Shown piece after piece: positions 33,108 to 44,600 of a stretch of DNA of 64,000 nt. Made by a program: the position numbers and the translations under genes. This DNA comes from Burkholderia sp. S171 (lineage in GTDB: Bacteria; Pseudomonadota; Gammaproteobacteria; Burkholderiales; Burkholderiaceae), in assembly GCF_009766085.1 (NCBI RefSeq), contig NZ_LMUF01000047.1:357410-421409 (forward strand). Reading direction: 5' to 3'. The notes under the pieces are model-generated. The model had not been told where the DNA came from. It did no database searches and was given only the letters and a program-made list of their open reading frames with translations. Numbering within the stretch: the stretch's first letter is position 1; every line of letters begins with the position of its first letter.

Positions 33108-33980
33108 ATGAACGTCACGCTGATCTGTCTGCCGTTCGCCGGAGCAAGCGCGGCGATTTATCGGGAATGGGGCGCATTGCTGCCATCGTGGATACGCATT
33201 CATGCCCTCGACCTTCCCGGCCACGGTGCGAGACGTGCGCAGCCCGCGCTGCATCGCTGGCCGGACGTAGCGGACGCATTAGGGCGCGAAGCCTTGCGGG
33301 CGATTGAAGGACCTTTCGCGATCTTCGGCTACAGCATGGGCGCGCTGGCCGGTCTCGAACTGGCGCACTGGTTGCGCGCCACCCATGGCCTCATGCCCGT
33401 GTGGTTCGGCGCGGCGGCGTGCGCGGCGCCGGCCTGTCGGACGCTTGACGCGACATGGCTTGATTGCACCGACGAAGCGATGATCGATGAACTGCGGCGT
33501 CTCGGCGCAACGCCCGCAGAACTGCTCGGCGATCGCGGATTCCTCGATCTTGCGCTGCCCGTGCTTCGCGCCGATTTCCATCTGTGCGCGACATACGTTC
33601 GTACCGGCAACGCAGCGCGTGCGCCGCTCGTTTGTCCATTGCTGGCGCTTGGCGGCCGAGACGATACGTTATCCGAACGATTGGAAAACTTCTCGGCGTG
33701 GACGCATGAGACGTCGGGATGGTTCACTCAACGTATGTTCGACGGTGGCCATTTTTTCATCGATACCGCGCGCGCCGAGTTGATTGAGGCGATTGTGACG
33801 TCGCTAGCGGCAACATCGACGCCTACCTCAACGCCCAAAGCCCCCGCGAATTCGCTTCCCCACGCCGGCGTCGCACACTTGCGCGCCGTTTCCACTGGAG
33901 CCATTCGTCCAAGCGCAGTGTCCCGCACTGCATCCACTGATTCCGCCGGCGCGGCCGGTCCAAGGAGCTTTCATTCATGA
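33108..33980 (+). CDS. Type II thioesterase with C-terminal extension
   Basis: 290-residue alpha/beta hydrolase (GrsT/RifR-like) that clears mis-primed carrier proteins. Start VTLICLPFAGASAAIYREWG, nucleophile elbow GYSMGALAGLELA (Ser near residue 77), acidic residue in LALGGRDDTLSE and catalytic histidine in FDGGHFFI. Normal members end soon after that histidine (about 240 residues). Here about 55 residues follow, rich in Thr, Ser, Ala and Pro, with no recognised domain. The stop overlaps the next start (ATGA). Confidence 0.9.
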   Translation: MNVTLICLPFAGASAAIYREWGALLPSWIRIHALDLPGHGARRAQPALHRWPDVADALGREALRAIEGPFAIFGYSMGALAGLELAHWLRATHGLMPVWFGAAACAAPACRTLDATWLDCTDEAMIDELRRLGATPAELLGDRGFLDLALPVLRADFHLCATYVRTGNAARAPLVCPLLALGGRDDTLSERLENFSAWTHETSGWFTQRMFDGGHFFIDTARAELIEAIVTSLAATSTPTSTPKAPANSLPHAGVAHLRAVSTGAIRPSAVSRTASTDSAGAAGPRSFHS

Positions 33981-35413
33981 CGTTTTCTTATCCTGCGCTG
34001 TTCGACTTCGAACCCTTTGCCGGACAAAGCGAAGCGTTTGTGGCGCTGCTCAGGCAGTTCGCGGCCGCGCATCCGTTTCGCAGTGCTACCGTCGATGAAT
34101 TGCTGCTCGACGACGACTATCATCGCCGGCCGTTGCGCCCGGAAGATTTCGAATTCCTCAAGTTCATGAAGCCAGTGCGTGCCGACAATGTCAGCCGGCT
34201 TCCGTCGCTGGCGTCGAACCGCACGCTGCTGTCGATCTACGAATTGGAGGCCGCGCGCATGCCGCGCAGCGGCGAAGCCGCGGACTGGCAGCGCTTCACC
34301 GAGTTCTATCGTGACGACGTCAGGACGCTGGGTGCACAACTGGCTCCGTTCCTCGAAGCGTATGCGTTCTCCTACTTGGGCAACGGGTCGCCGGCAGGGG
34401 AAAGCGTGGCGGCGGCGAGTGCGCGGCTCGCACGCATCATCGACGATGAAAGCACGTTCTGGGATACAACGTTTGCGCGCCTGATGCGCAACGACTATCT
34501 GGAAGAGGGCTTGCGTTTCATCATGGTCCAGCGCTGGGCGCTCGCGCCGTCAAAGCGGCGCGCGGCGGCACGTGCGGCAGCGAACGGTTACTTCGACGCG
34601 TTGCCGCAGGACGCTTGGCCCACACTCGAAGGTGATCTTCCCGACGACGCCTTGCTGCAACGCGTAGCCGCTACGTGCGGCGTGACGCGCCAGCAGCACG
34701 CGTACTGGCAGTTCTATCTGCCGACGAGCATGGCGAAAACCAATCTGCTCTATGCACTCGCACGGCGTCCGGATCGCGCATTTGCACTGACTGGCGCGGT
34801 GTTCGCGGCCGAAGCCGAGTGGCTGGCTTTCGGTCTTGCACTCGAGCGTGCGTGCGCATGGCTGCAACCCGCAGGCCGGCGACCTGGCGAAGCCGAGGCG
34901 CGCAAGTCCGCATTGATCGCGCGTTTCGCAACCGCGCTGCAAACCGTGGCAGACCGCTTTGGTCATGTCGCGTTCGAGCAGTGCGTGTCGGGTGCGGCAG
35001 CGGGTGAACGTCTGGCGGAACGCGCCCGTTGGGATCTTGGCGAGCAACTGCAATGGCTCGGTGCGATCCCCCAATACTGCGATTTCGCGCGCCGCATCAG
35101 CAAGCGGATTGACGCCGAGTGCCCTGATATTGACCGCGAGACGTTTATCGAGCCGCATGAAATGTGTTCAACGACGCATGTCCATAACGACCATCGCCTT
35201 GTCACGATCCAGGAAGGCGACATGCTGTTCTGGGGCAACGTCGGCATGCAGCTCAAGATGCATGAAGGCGACATGGTCCTGATTCCCGACGGCCGCCTGC
35301 ATGGGTCGACAGTGGTATCGGGTGAATGCACGTATCACCAGCCGATCATCCCCGACGATTGGGTGCAGGCGCTGGTCGCCGAGCTGGATGCGAAGGCGCT
35401 GGCGGCGCACTAG
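33977..35413 (+). CDS. SznF-like protein: helical HDO-type region plus C-terminal cupin (graminine N-N forming candidate)
   Basis: 478 residues, close to SznF (about 471), the N-nitrosourea-forming enzyme of streptozotocin. The C-terminal cupin has THVHND and GRLHGS, giving three histidines at 401, 403 and 442. This +2/+39 spacing is the same as SznF His407/His409/His448, the cupin iron ligands that rearrange hydroxylated guanidine into an N-N bond. The central helical part resembles a heme-oxygenase-like diiron oxidase (HDO), but I can find only two histidines there (about 241 and 330) and no H-x3-D-x2-H ligand set, so its diiron site appears damaged. Hydroxylation may instead come from the GntA-like domain on the next gene. 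I infer a GrbD-like role in graminine formation from arginine. Confidence 0.75.
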   Translation: MTFSYPALFDFEPFAGQSEAFVALLRQFAAAHPFRSATVDELLLDDDYHRRPLRPEDFEFLKFMKPVRADNVSRLPSLASNRTLLSIYELEAARMPRSGEAADWQRFTEFYRDDVRTLGAQLAPFLEAYAFSYLGNGSPAGESVAAASARLARIIDDESTFWDTTFARLMRNDYLEEGLRFIMVQRWALAPSKRRAAARAAANGYFDALPQDAWPTLEGDLPDDALLQRVAATCGVTRQQHAYWQFYLPTSMAKTNLLYALARRPDRAFALTGAVFAAEAEWLAFGLALERACAWLQPAGRRPGEAEARKSALIARFATALQTVADRFGHVAFEQCVSGAAAGERLAERARWDLGEQLQWLGAIPQYCDFARRISKRIDAECPDIDRETFIEPHEMCSTTHVHNDHRLVTIQEGDMLFWGNVGMQLKMHEGDMVLIPDGRLHGSTVVSGECTYHQPIIPDDWVQALVAELDAKALAAH

Positions 35414-35639
35414 CCACGCTGGCCAGCATCAAGCGGCATCCGGCGAAGTGCGTCGCGCTTCGCTGTCCAGGCGCCTCGCTCGAAGGCGCCGGTTCTCCCC
35501 ACAAAAAACACGGATATGGCAAGCGCCCATGACAGGGCCGGTATCGGCTCGCCCGCCGATTGTGTTGCGCAGCGCGCGGACACAAGCGCGTCAGGGCGAA
35601 GTTGGGTGCGATGTTGGGTGACGAACGAGAGGAATGAAG

Positions 35640-38600
35640 ATGCTGACAAACGAAGAGACGACGCAGCAAAATCCCGCCAAGCCGGCTAAATCGCTTGCTG
35701 GCCCCGACTCATCGGGAGTATCGGGTAGCCGGGCCGAGTTCGATCCGAGCGACTGGAAAAGCCGCGTCATCGCGGGCCACTTGACTGGCGCTGAGGTCGC
35801 TCTGCCCGAGTGGCTGGACGCCTCGTACGAGACTCTGCGCGAGCAGGTGATGCATCCGGCTTATCCATGCTTCTTCGGTACGACGGCGGAACGGCGCGGC
35901 GAGATGTTCTACTCGTTCGTCAGCGGCAAAGAAAAGAATATCAGCGACTTGCCCGCGACCATGCAGACTTTCGCGGAACTTGCGTTGCTGCCGCAGTATC
36001 GCAAGAACAATATCGCGGTTTTTTTTGAGCCCGACACCGAGCCGCTTTCACACGATGAGTATCACGAACTATTCTGGAAGACGCTCCAGCATCTTCACGA
36101 CGTCGACCCCGATCCGGCTGCCGACCAGCAGCCCGAGCCGTCACACGAGGAGTGGGAGTTTTCATTCGCGGGCGTGCAGATGTTCGTGGTCTGCGCGTGT
36201 CCTTCGTTCAAGCTGCGTCATAGCCGCCACCTCGGCCCGGGCATGGTGTTGTTGTTCCAGCCGCGCAGCGTGTTTGTCGATACGATTACCAACAAGGTCA
36301 TCGGCCGCGAGGCTCGCAACCAGGTTCGAAAGCGCCTGGAGACCTGGGACGAGACCCCTGCGCATCCTGACCTCGGTTTCTACGGCGACGCAGGCAATCT
36401 CGAGTGGAAGCAGTATTTCCTCGACGACAAGAACGTTGCGGCGCAGGACGCCTGTCCGTTCCTGAAACGGCAGGCTCGCAAGAATGTGTTGCCTGCCGTC
36501 GTGCCTGAGGCGGTTGCTGTACCTAATGCGCAAGGTGGAAAACCAGCGGCAGGCGGTCTGCAGGCCGTCGCTCAAATGTATGCGGGTTTGCCGCCGGACA
36601 AACGCGAGGCGTTTCGCCAGCGTTTGCGTGAGCGCGGCATGTGGGGCGATCAATTGCCCATCGTCGCGCTTGGGGACCGTTCAGAACGCTTTCCGCTATC
36701 GCCCGCGCAGGAGCGGCTGTGGTTCCTGTGGCAACTCGATCCCGATGACGCGAGCTACAACGTGTCGGGGGCATTGAGGCTCGAAGGGTCGCTGCACATC
36801 GACAAACTGCGTGCGGCGCTGGCTCACGTCGTGCAACGGCACGAAGTATTGCGCACGCGTTTTGTCGAATCCGATGGGCAGGCGTGGCAGGTCGTGGGTA
36901 AAGCTGGCTACGGCTGGACTGATATCGATCCGGCGGAAGTGGGTCCGCTCGAAGGACGCTTGCAAGCGTTGTCGCTTCAACCGTTCGACCTCACGGGGGG
37001 GCCACTCCTGCGCGTCGCGCTGCTGAACGAAGCGACAGGGGCGCACGTGCTGCATGTGTCGATGCACCACATCATCTCCGACCATGCGTCGGTCAAGCTG
37101 TTGCTCGACGAGTTCATCGCAGCGTACGAACAACTATGCAGCGCAGCAGCGCTGACGGCCGAAACGTTGCCTGTGCAGTACGGGGACTACGCCGCCTGGC
37201 AGAAGGAGTGGGCTACCGATGGCGAGAACAACCCGCATCTTGACTATTGGGTGAAGCAACTGGGCGGGACACAACCCGTACTCGAACTGCCGGTCGTGCG
37301 AAGCCGCGGAGGGTTGCAGACCGCGCGCAACGCGCGAGGCGCGCGCGTGAATGTCGCGCTCGACCCGGCGCTTGCCCGCTCGCTCAAGCAAGCGGCAGCG
37401 AATCACCGAACCACTCTGTTCACGTTGTTACTCTCAGCCTATGCAGTCTTGCTCGCGCGTTACAGCGGTCAGAAGGATATGCGCATTGGCGTACCGGTTG
37501 CAGGACGCAACCGGCTGGAAACGGAACGGGTGATCGGTTTCTTCGTCAACACCCTGGTGATCCGGGCAGACCTCGGCGGCGTTGCATCGTTTGGGACCTT
37601 GCTTAGCCAGCTTCATGAGCGGGTGCTCGAAGCGCATCGTCACGAGGCATTGCCGTTCGCCCAGCTTGTCGAGGCGCTGCAGCCCGAACGCAGCATTGGG
37701 CAGACGCCGCTATTCCAGGTGATGTTCAATCACACCCGCGCGCAGCAAACGGACATCAACGTTGCAGAGCTGCGCGTGTCAGAAGTGGCGAACGACGTGC
37801 GTACGGCCCGCTTCGACCTGGTGCTGAACGCCGTCGAGCGCGACGATGAATTGCGCCTCTCGTTCAACTACGCGGCGGACCTGTTCGATGAGGCCATCGT
37901 CAAGCAGATGCTTGAGCACTACGTCGAGATCCTCCAGCAAGTGACTGCCATAGCGGACCAGCCACTGGCGCAGATTGCACTAAGCCGCGATGGCACGCAT
38001 GGCGCGACGGACCAAACTCTGGCAAGCACTGCATTCGAACCGGTCGGGCCGCGTTTCAGCCGGCAGGCATCGAAACATCCACTAGCGCCTGCGTTGCATT
38101 GTGAGGGTGACCGCCTTTCGTACGGTGAACTCGAGCGCTGGACGAATTGCATTGCACGCCGCCTGAACCGGCTACGCGTTCGCCCCGATGAATGCATTGG
38201 ACTGTGTGTGGAGCGCTCGGCTGCGCTGGCCGCGAGTGTGCTTGGCGTGCTGAAATCGGGCGCCGCATTTGTGCCGCTTGATCCGGCTTATCCGCTCGAA
38301 CGACTCGCCGCGATGCTCGACGACGCCGGGATCGTGCGCGTGCTGGTAGACCAGACTGGCTTTGAGCGTTTGGGCGATCTGCTGCGCGGCCGCGAGCCGA
38401 TTCACGTGGCCGACGACCGGCCGCTGCAAGGCGACTCCGAAGCCGATGCCGCTTTCATTGCACCGCTTCATCCGGAACAACTGGCCTATGTGATCTACAC
38501 CTCAGGCTCAACGGGACGTCCGAAGGGCGTGGCGATCAATCACGGCACCCTGAGCCAGCATCTGGACGACTTCATCGGCACGTATCGGATAAGTGCAGCC

Positions 38601-41600
38601 GACAAGGTGCTGCAATCATCGACGATCAATTTCGATGTCGCTTTGCATGAGCTTTTGCCCGCGCTGTTGAGCGGCGGTCAGGTCGAGATGCGTGGCCCGC
38701 AGCTTTGGGACCCTGAGACCACGAGCCGTCATCTGATCGAGGAGAAGGTGACGTTCGCGCGCATCCCGACGGCGTACTGGCAGCAATGGTTGCGGGAGCC
38801 GCCGCCCGCGGCTTCGCTCTCTGCATTGCGGCAGATCACGGTGGGTGGCGAAGGCTTGCCCGGCGACGCGTTGCGGCAATGGCGCAACGGTCCGCTTGGG
38901 TCTATCCGGCTCGACAACCTGTACGGTCCGACTGAAACGACCATCGCCTGCATGTATCGCGAAACGCGCGCTCAGGATGAGGAGCAGACGATCGTATCGA
39001 TTGGCGGTCCTTATCAGTCTCGCTCGGTGCAGGTCCGCGACGCCGATGGCAACGAGGCGCCGGCCGGTGCGCTGGGTGAGTTGTGCATTGGTGGGCATAC
39101 GCTGGCGCGTGGTTATCTTGGGCGTGCCGCGCTGAGCGCCGAGCGTTTTATTCCCGACCCCGATGGTCCGTCCGGTAGCCGGCTTTATCGGACGGGGGAT
39201 CTGTGCCGCCGCCGTACGGACGGCAGCATCGACTTTCTCGGACGGTTGGACCAGCAGGTGAAACTGCGAGGTTACCGCATCGAGCTGGGCGAGATCGAGG
39301 CGGTGCTGCGCGAAGCACCCGGCGTGCAAGCGGCGGCAGCCGCGCTGCGTGGCGAAGGCGATGCGAAGCGGCTCGTGGGCTACGTTGTCGGCGACGCCGA
39401 TGACGGGGTGGTTCGACGTATCCTGCAGAGTCGTCTGCCGGGTTACATGGTGCCTTCGGCACTTGTGTGGATGGAGCACTTGCCGCTGATGCAAAACGGC
39501 AAGGTGGATCGCGCGGCGTTGCCGGAGCCGGACGTGGAAGCGGCACGCCAGCGCATGGCGCCGCGCACTGAACTGGAAGCGGCGTTGCTCGCGATCTGGC
39601 AGTCAGTGCTGGGTCGCGACGGTCTGAGCATGACCGACAATTTCTTCGAGATCGGCGGTCACTCTTTGCTCCTGATGCGAGTGGCTTCGCGCATTCGCCA
39701 GGGCCTCGGCCGTGATGTCTCGCTGCAGACGTTGTTCCTGCACCCCGTGCTGGAAAGTCTGGCAGCGGAACTGGCTCTGAGCGAGGCGCGTGCGGCAGAT
39801 GTCATTACGCCGCGAGAGCCCACGGCTCGCATTCCGCTGACACACGAGCAGGAGCGGTTGTGGTTCCTGTGGAAACTCGAACCGCACAGCGCCGCTTACA
39901 CCATTACTGGTGCGGTCAACCTGAGCGGTGCGCTCGACCGGTACGCGATGCGCGTTTCACTAGATCATTTGATCGAGCGGCACGAAAGCTTGCGCACGCG
40001 TTTTGTCGAGGAGGATGGGCAGCCGTGGCAAGTCGTCGATAATGCGGCACAGGATGACGAGCATGGGCGTTATGGCTGGCGCGAAGAAAGCGTCACGGTT
40101 CAAGACGAACTCGACGCGCGCTTGCTCGAACTGGGCCGCGCACCCTTCGACCTCGAGCATGGGCCAATGCTGCGTGTCACGTTGCTATCACGCGCGCAGG
40201 ACGAGACAGTGCTGCATTTCGCGATGCCGCACGTGGTCTCGGATGCATGGTCGCAAGTCATCTTGCTGCGCGAGTTTTCGCAACTGTATCGAGCTGCGAC
40301 CCGAAACGAAGCGGCCAAACTGGCGCCGCTGCCTATCCAGTATGGAGACTACGCGCTGTGGCAGCGCAACTCCCGAAACGAAGCCGCACTCGATACCCAC
40401 TACGCATACTGGCAGCGCGAACTCGGCGGCCAGCAACCGCTGCTTGCGTTGCCTGTCGACAGGGTATGTCATGGAGTGCGTAGCAGTGCGGGTGCGGTCA
40501 TTGAGAGATCGCTCGGTGTTGAGCTTGCCGATGCTCTCGAACAACGCTCTCGTGAACACGGCGCTACCCGTTTCATGACCCTGCTTGCCGCCTTTGGGAC
40601 GTTACTGCAAGGCTATAGCGCACAGGATGACGTCCGTGTCGGCATCCCTGTTGCAGGCCGCGATCGCCTCGAAACTGAGCCGCTGATCGGCTTCTTCGTC
40701 AACACGCTGGTAATCCGCATGGCAACGCGCCGGACCGAGCCGTTCAGCGCGTTGCTGGCTGAGGTGCGCGACCGGATGGTGGGTGCGCAGGCGCATGCCG
40801 GCGTGCCGTTTGCGAAGCTGGTGGAATTGCTGCAGCCACAACGCAGCATCAGCCACACGCCGCTGTTCCAGGCGATGTTTAACTACAGCGCAGAGCCGCG
40901 CTCGCAAGTTGAACTGCCCGGTATCGAAGTGAGCACGCTGACGGGCGGCACGGGCACAGTGCAGTTCGATTTGTCGCTGGACGTATCGGTTAATGGCGAT
41001 GGCCTCCGGGTTGCTTTGAACTACGCAACTGATCTCTTCGACCCGGCGACGGCTACGCGCTTGCTCGATAGTTACGTCGCTGTGCTGGAGACAATCGCGA
41101 GCCACCCGGACACGCGTGCGGTGCCGCTGCTGGCAGATCGCGAGCGGCAGCAACTCCTGGTGTGGGGTCGCAACGACCAGACGTTTGCACAGGCTGTGCT
41201 GGTGCACCACTTGTTCGAACGTCAGGCGATGAAAACGCCGGATGCGCTCGCAATCGTGTTCGGCAACCAGACACTGACCTACCGCGAACTCGATGAACGG
41301 GCCAACCGGCTCGCGCACAAGCTGGTCCGGCTGGGTGTTGGGCCTGAGGCTAAGGTCGCTATCGGCTTGGAGCGATCGGTGGAGATGGTGGTCGCCTTGC
41401 TGGCGGTATTGAAGGCGGGCGGGGCTTATGTGCCGCTTGACCCGCAGTATCCAGCGGAGCGTCTGGCGCACATGATGGCCCATAGCGACGTGCGCTTGTT
41501 GCTCACGCAAAGCGCAGTTGCACAGCGCTTCAATCAGACCTTGCCGCTGCTGGAACTCGATGTGCTGAATCTCGACGATGAACCGGCGCACAAGCCGCAG

Positions 41601-44600
41601 GTCGACGTGCACGCACACAACCTGGCCTACGTCATCTATACGTCCGGTTCCACGGGTCAGCCGAAGGGCGTGATGGTTCATCACCACGCGCTCAGCCACT
41701 TCATTCACAGCATGCAGGCGAAGCCCGGCCTGACAGCGGACGACATCCTGATCGCAGTGACCTCGCTGTCATTCGATATTGCCGCGCTCGAGTTGTACTT
41801 GCCCTTGGTCGTCGGCGCTCGGATCGTCCTGGCTACGCGAGAGGTGGCCCGCGACGGTGCAGCACTAGCACGGCTGGTGCAGGACTCGAAGGCGACGGCG
41901 TTGCAGTCGACCCCCGCCGGCTGGCGGCTGCTGCGGGCTGGCGGCTGGCCGCAGCAGCCGCTCGCGCGCTTCAAAGGGCTGTGTGGCGGCGAGGCGTTGC
42001 AGCCGGATCTGGCACGCGACCTGAACGAACAGGGCATCGAACTATGGAACATGTACGGGCCGACCGAGACAACGATCTGGTCGGCGGCCTCGCGCGTGCT
42101 GGATGCTGCGCCGGGTCTGGGCAGTCCTATCGCGGGAACGCAGCTTTATGTGCTTGATTCAAGCATGGCGCTCGTTCCGCCCAACGTGCCCGGTGAGTTG
42201 TACCTCGGCGGTGTGGGGCTGGCGCGTGGGTATATCGGGCAGGGCGGGCTGACGTCGGAGCGGTTCGTAGCGGACCCGTTCAACGGTAACGGCGCGCGGC
42301 TGTATCGGACGGGCGATCTCGTCAAGTGGCGGGGCGACGGTCGTCTTGAGTATCTCGGGCGTATTGACCATCAGGTGAAGATCCGGGGCTTTCGTATCGA
42401 ACTGGGGGAAGTCGAGGCGCAGTTGCTGGCGCAGCCGGAGGTAGGCGAAGCCGTTGCCGTAGCGCACGAAGGAGCCGGCGGCGCGCGGCTGGTGGCGTAT
42501 GTGTCGCGTCGGGCCGGGCAGCATGCCGACGCTTCTGCTCTCGCCGGGCAGTTACGAGAAAAGCTGATTGCAGTGCTGCCGGAGTACATGGTGCCTGGTG
42601 TTGTCGTGGTCCTCGACCGTCTGCCGTTGAACACGAATGGAAAAGTCGATCGCCACGCGCTGCCGTTGCCTGAACAAGCCGAGCGAATCTGGGAAGCGCC
42701 GCAAGGCAAGATAGAACCGGTGCTCGCGGGCGTCTGGCAGAAGGTGCTGCGCGTTGATCGTATCGGTCGTCACGATAATTTCTTCGAGATGGGCGGGCAA
42801 TCCCTGTTGGCATTGCGCGCGGTAGCAGCGTTGCGCGAGGCGTTGAAGGTTGAGTTGCCGGTGCAAAGAATGTTTGCCTATCCAGTACTAGCGGATCTGG
42901 CGCGAGCGATCGAGAAGGACGCGTCGGACGCGATGCCAGGTACAAAAATGCTGCCCCGCTCGATCTCTGAAAGACCAGATGGAATGCTAAATATCAAGCT
43001 GTCGCCTGCACAGGAGCGCCTGTGGTTCTTCTCGCGCCTGAGTCCGCAGAGCGCGGCGTATAACCTTACGGGTGCAGTGAAGCTGGAGGGCGCGCTCGAC
43101 CGCTACATCTTGCGTGAAGCAGTGGCGGCCCTCGTCGCGCGTCATGAAAGCTTGCGCACCCGTTTCGTTGAAGTCGATGGCGTGGCGATGCAGCAAGTCG
43201 ATCCTATCGAGCCCGGTTGGTCGATCCTCGATCTCGAAGATGTCTCGCAGGAAAACAGAGCCGAGCGCGTCGCCGATACCCTGAGCGCGATTTCACGTGC
43301 GGCTTTCTCGCTGGAACAAGGACCGCTGTTTCGCGTCACGCTGATCCGGCTTGGCGACTGCGAACACGTGCTTCATTTCGTGACGCACCACATCGTCTCG
43401 GATGCATGGTCGAACCGGATCATCCTCAACGAGTTCTCGCGTCTTTATACGGCGATCCGTCAAGGCCGCACGCATCAACTTGCACCGTTGCGGGTCCAGT
43501 ACGCCGACTACGCGCTTTGGCAAAACGCCGCAGAGCAGCAAGCACGCGCCGACGCGGAGCTCGCGTTCTGGCGTGAGCGGCTTGGTGGCGAACTGATGGT
43601 GCTTGAGCTCCCATTCGACCGCTCGCCGCCGGCTTCGCGCAATCAGGCAGGCGCACGGGTCGACGTCAAGCTCGCAGCGCCGGTCATCGATGCAGTCCGA
43701 GCGATGTCCCACCGGCATCAGGCGACACCGTTCATGGTCCTGTTGGCTGCCTTCGATGTCCTGCTTGCGCGTTATAGCGGGCAAGCTGATATCCGCGTTG
43801 GCGTGCCTGTCGCGGGGCGAAACCGGCTTGAGACGCAATCGCTGATCGGCTTCTTCGTGAACACGCTGGTGATCCGCACGGAGATGGCGGGACTCGATAC
43901 CGTCGACACGCTGCTGCGCCACGTTCGCGAACGCGTGCTTGAAGCGCAGGCGCATCAGGATGTGCCGTTCGCCCGCGTTGTCGATGCGCTGAATCCTGGC
44001 CGAAGCCTGACGCAGACGCCGCTCTTCAGCGTCATGTTCAACTACGATCACGGCACGGAGGGAGAAGGCCTCAGCTTGCCTGGCCTGCGGGTATCGCCGA
44101 TCGAAACATCGACAGGTACGGCGCGTTTTGATCTTGTGCTGTCGGTCCGTGAACGCCACGACGGGATAACAGTTTCGTTGAACTATGCCCGCGATGTGTT
44201 CGACGCTCAAACGGTCGAACGAATGCTGGGCCACTACATCTCGCTGCTGGAGCAGATTGCGACGAAGGATCATGCGTATCTGGCTGAGCTTGTTCTCGAT
44301 GCCGAAGTGAGCGAACCCACGCTCAGCGCTCACGTGTTCGTGCCGGCCGGCGAACGTATCGCTGCGCAGGCGCGGCGCCAGCCTCAAGCGCCCGCCGTGC
44401 ATTGCGAGGGTGAGCGCCTGTCTTATGGTGAACTCGATATCTGGTCGAACCGTATTGCGCGAGCGTTGCATGCGGGAGGGATGGGTTCGGAAACTCGCGT
44501 AGGGCTGTGTCTGACGCGCTCAGTAGGCCTGGTTACGGCGCTCGTGGGCGTGCTGAGGTCCGGCGCAGCTTTCGTGCCGCTTGATCCGGCTTATCCGGCC

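Noticed and set aside
38616..39494. Several long antisense ORFs inside the NRPS genes
   Set aside because: Frame shadows of high-GC coding sequence; arginine/histidine-rich translations without domains.
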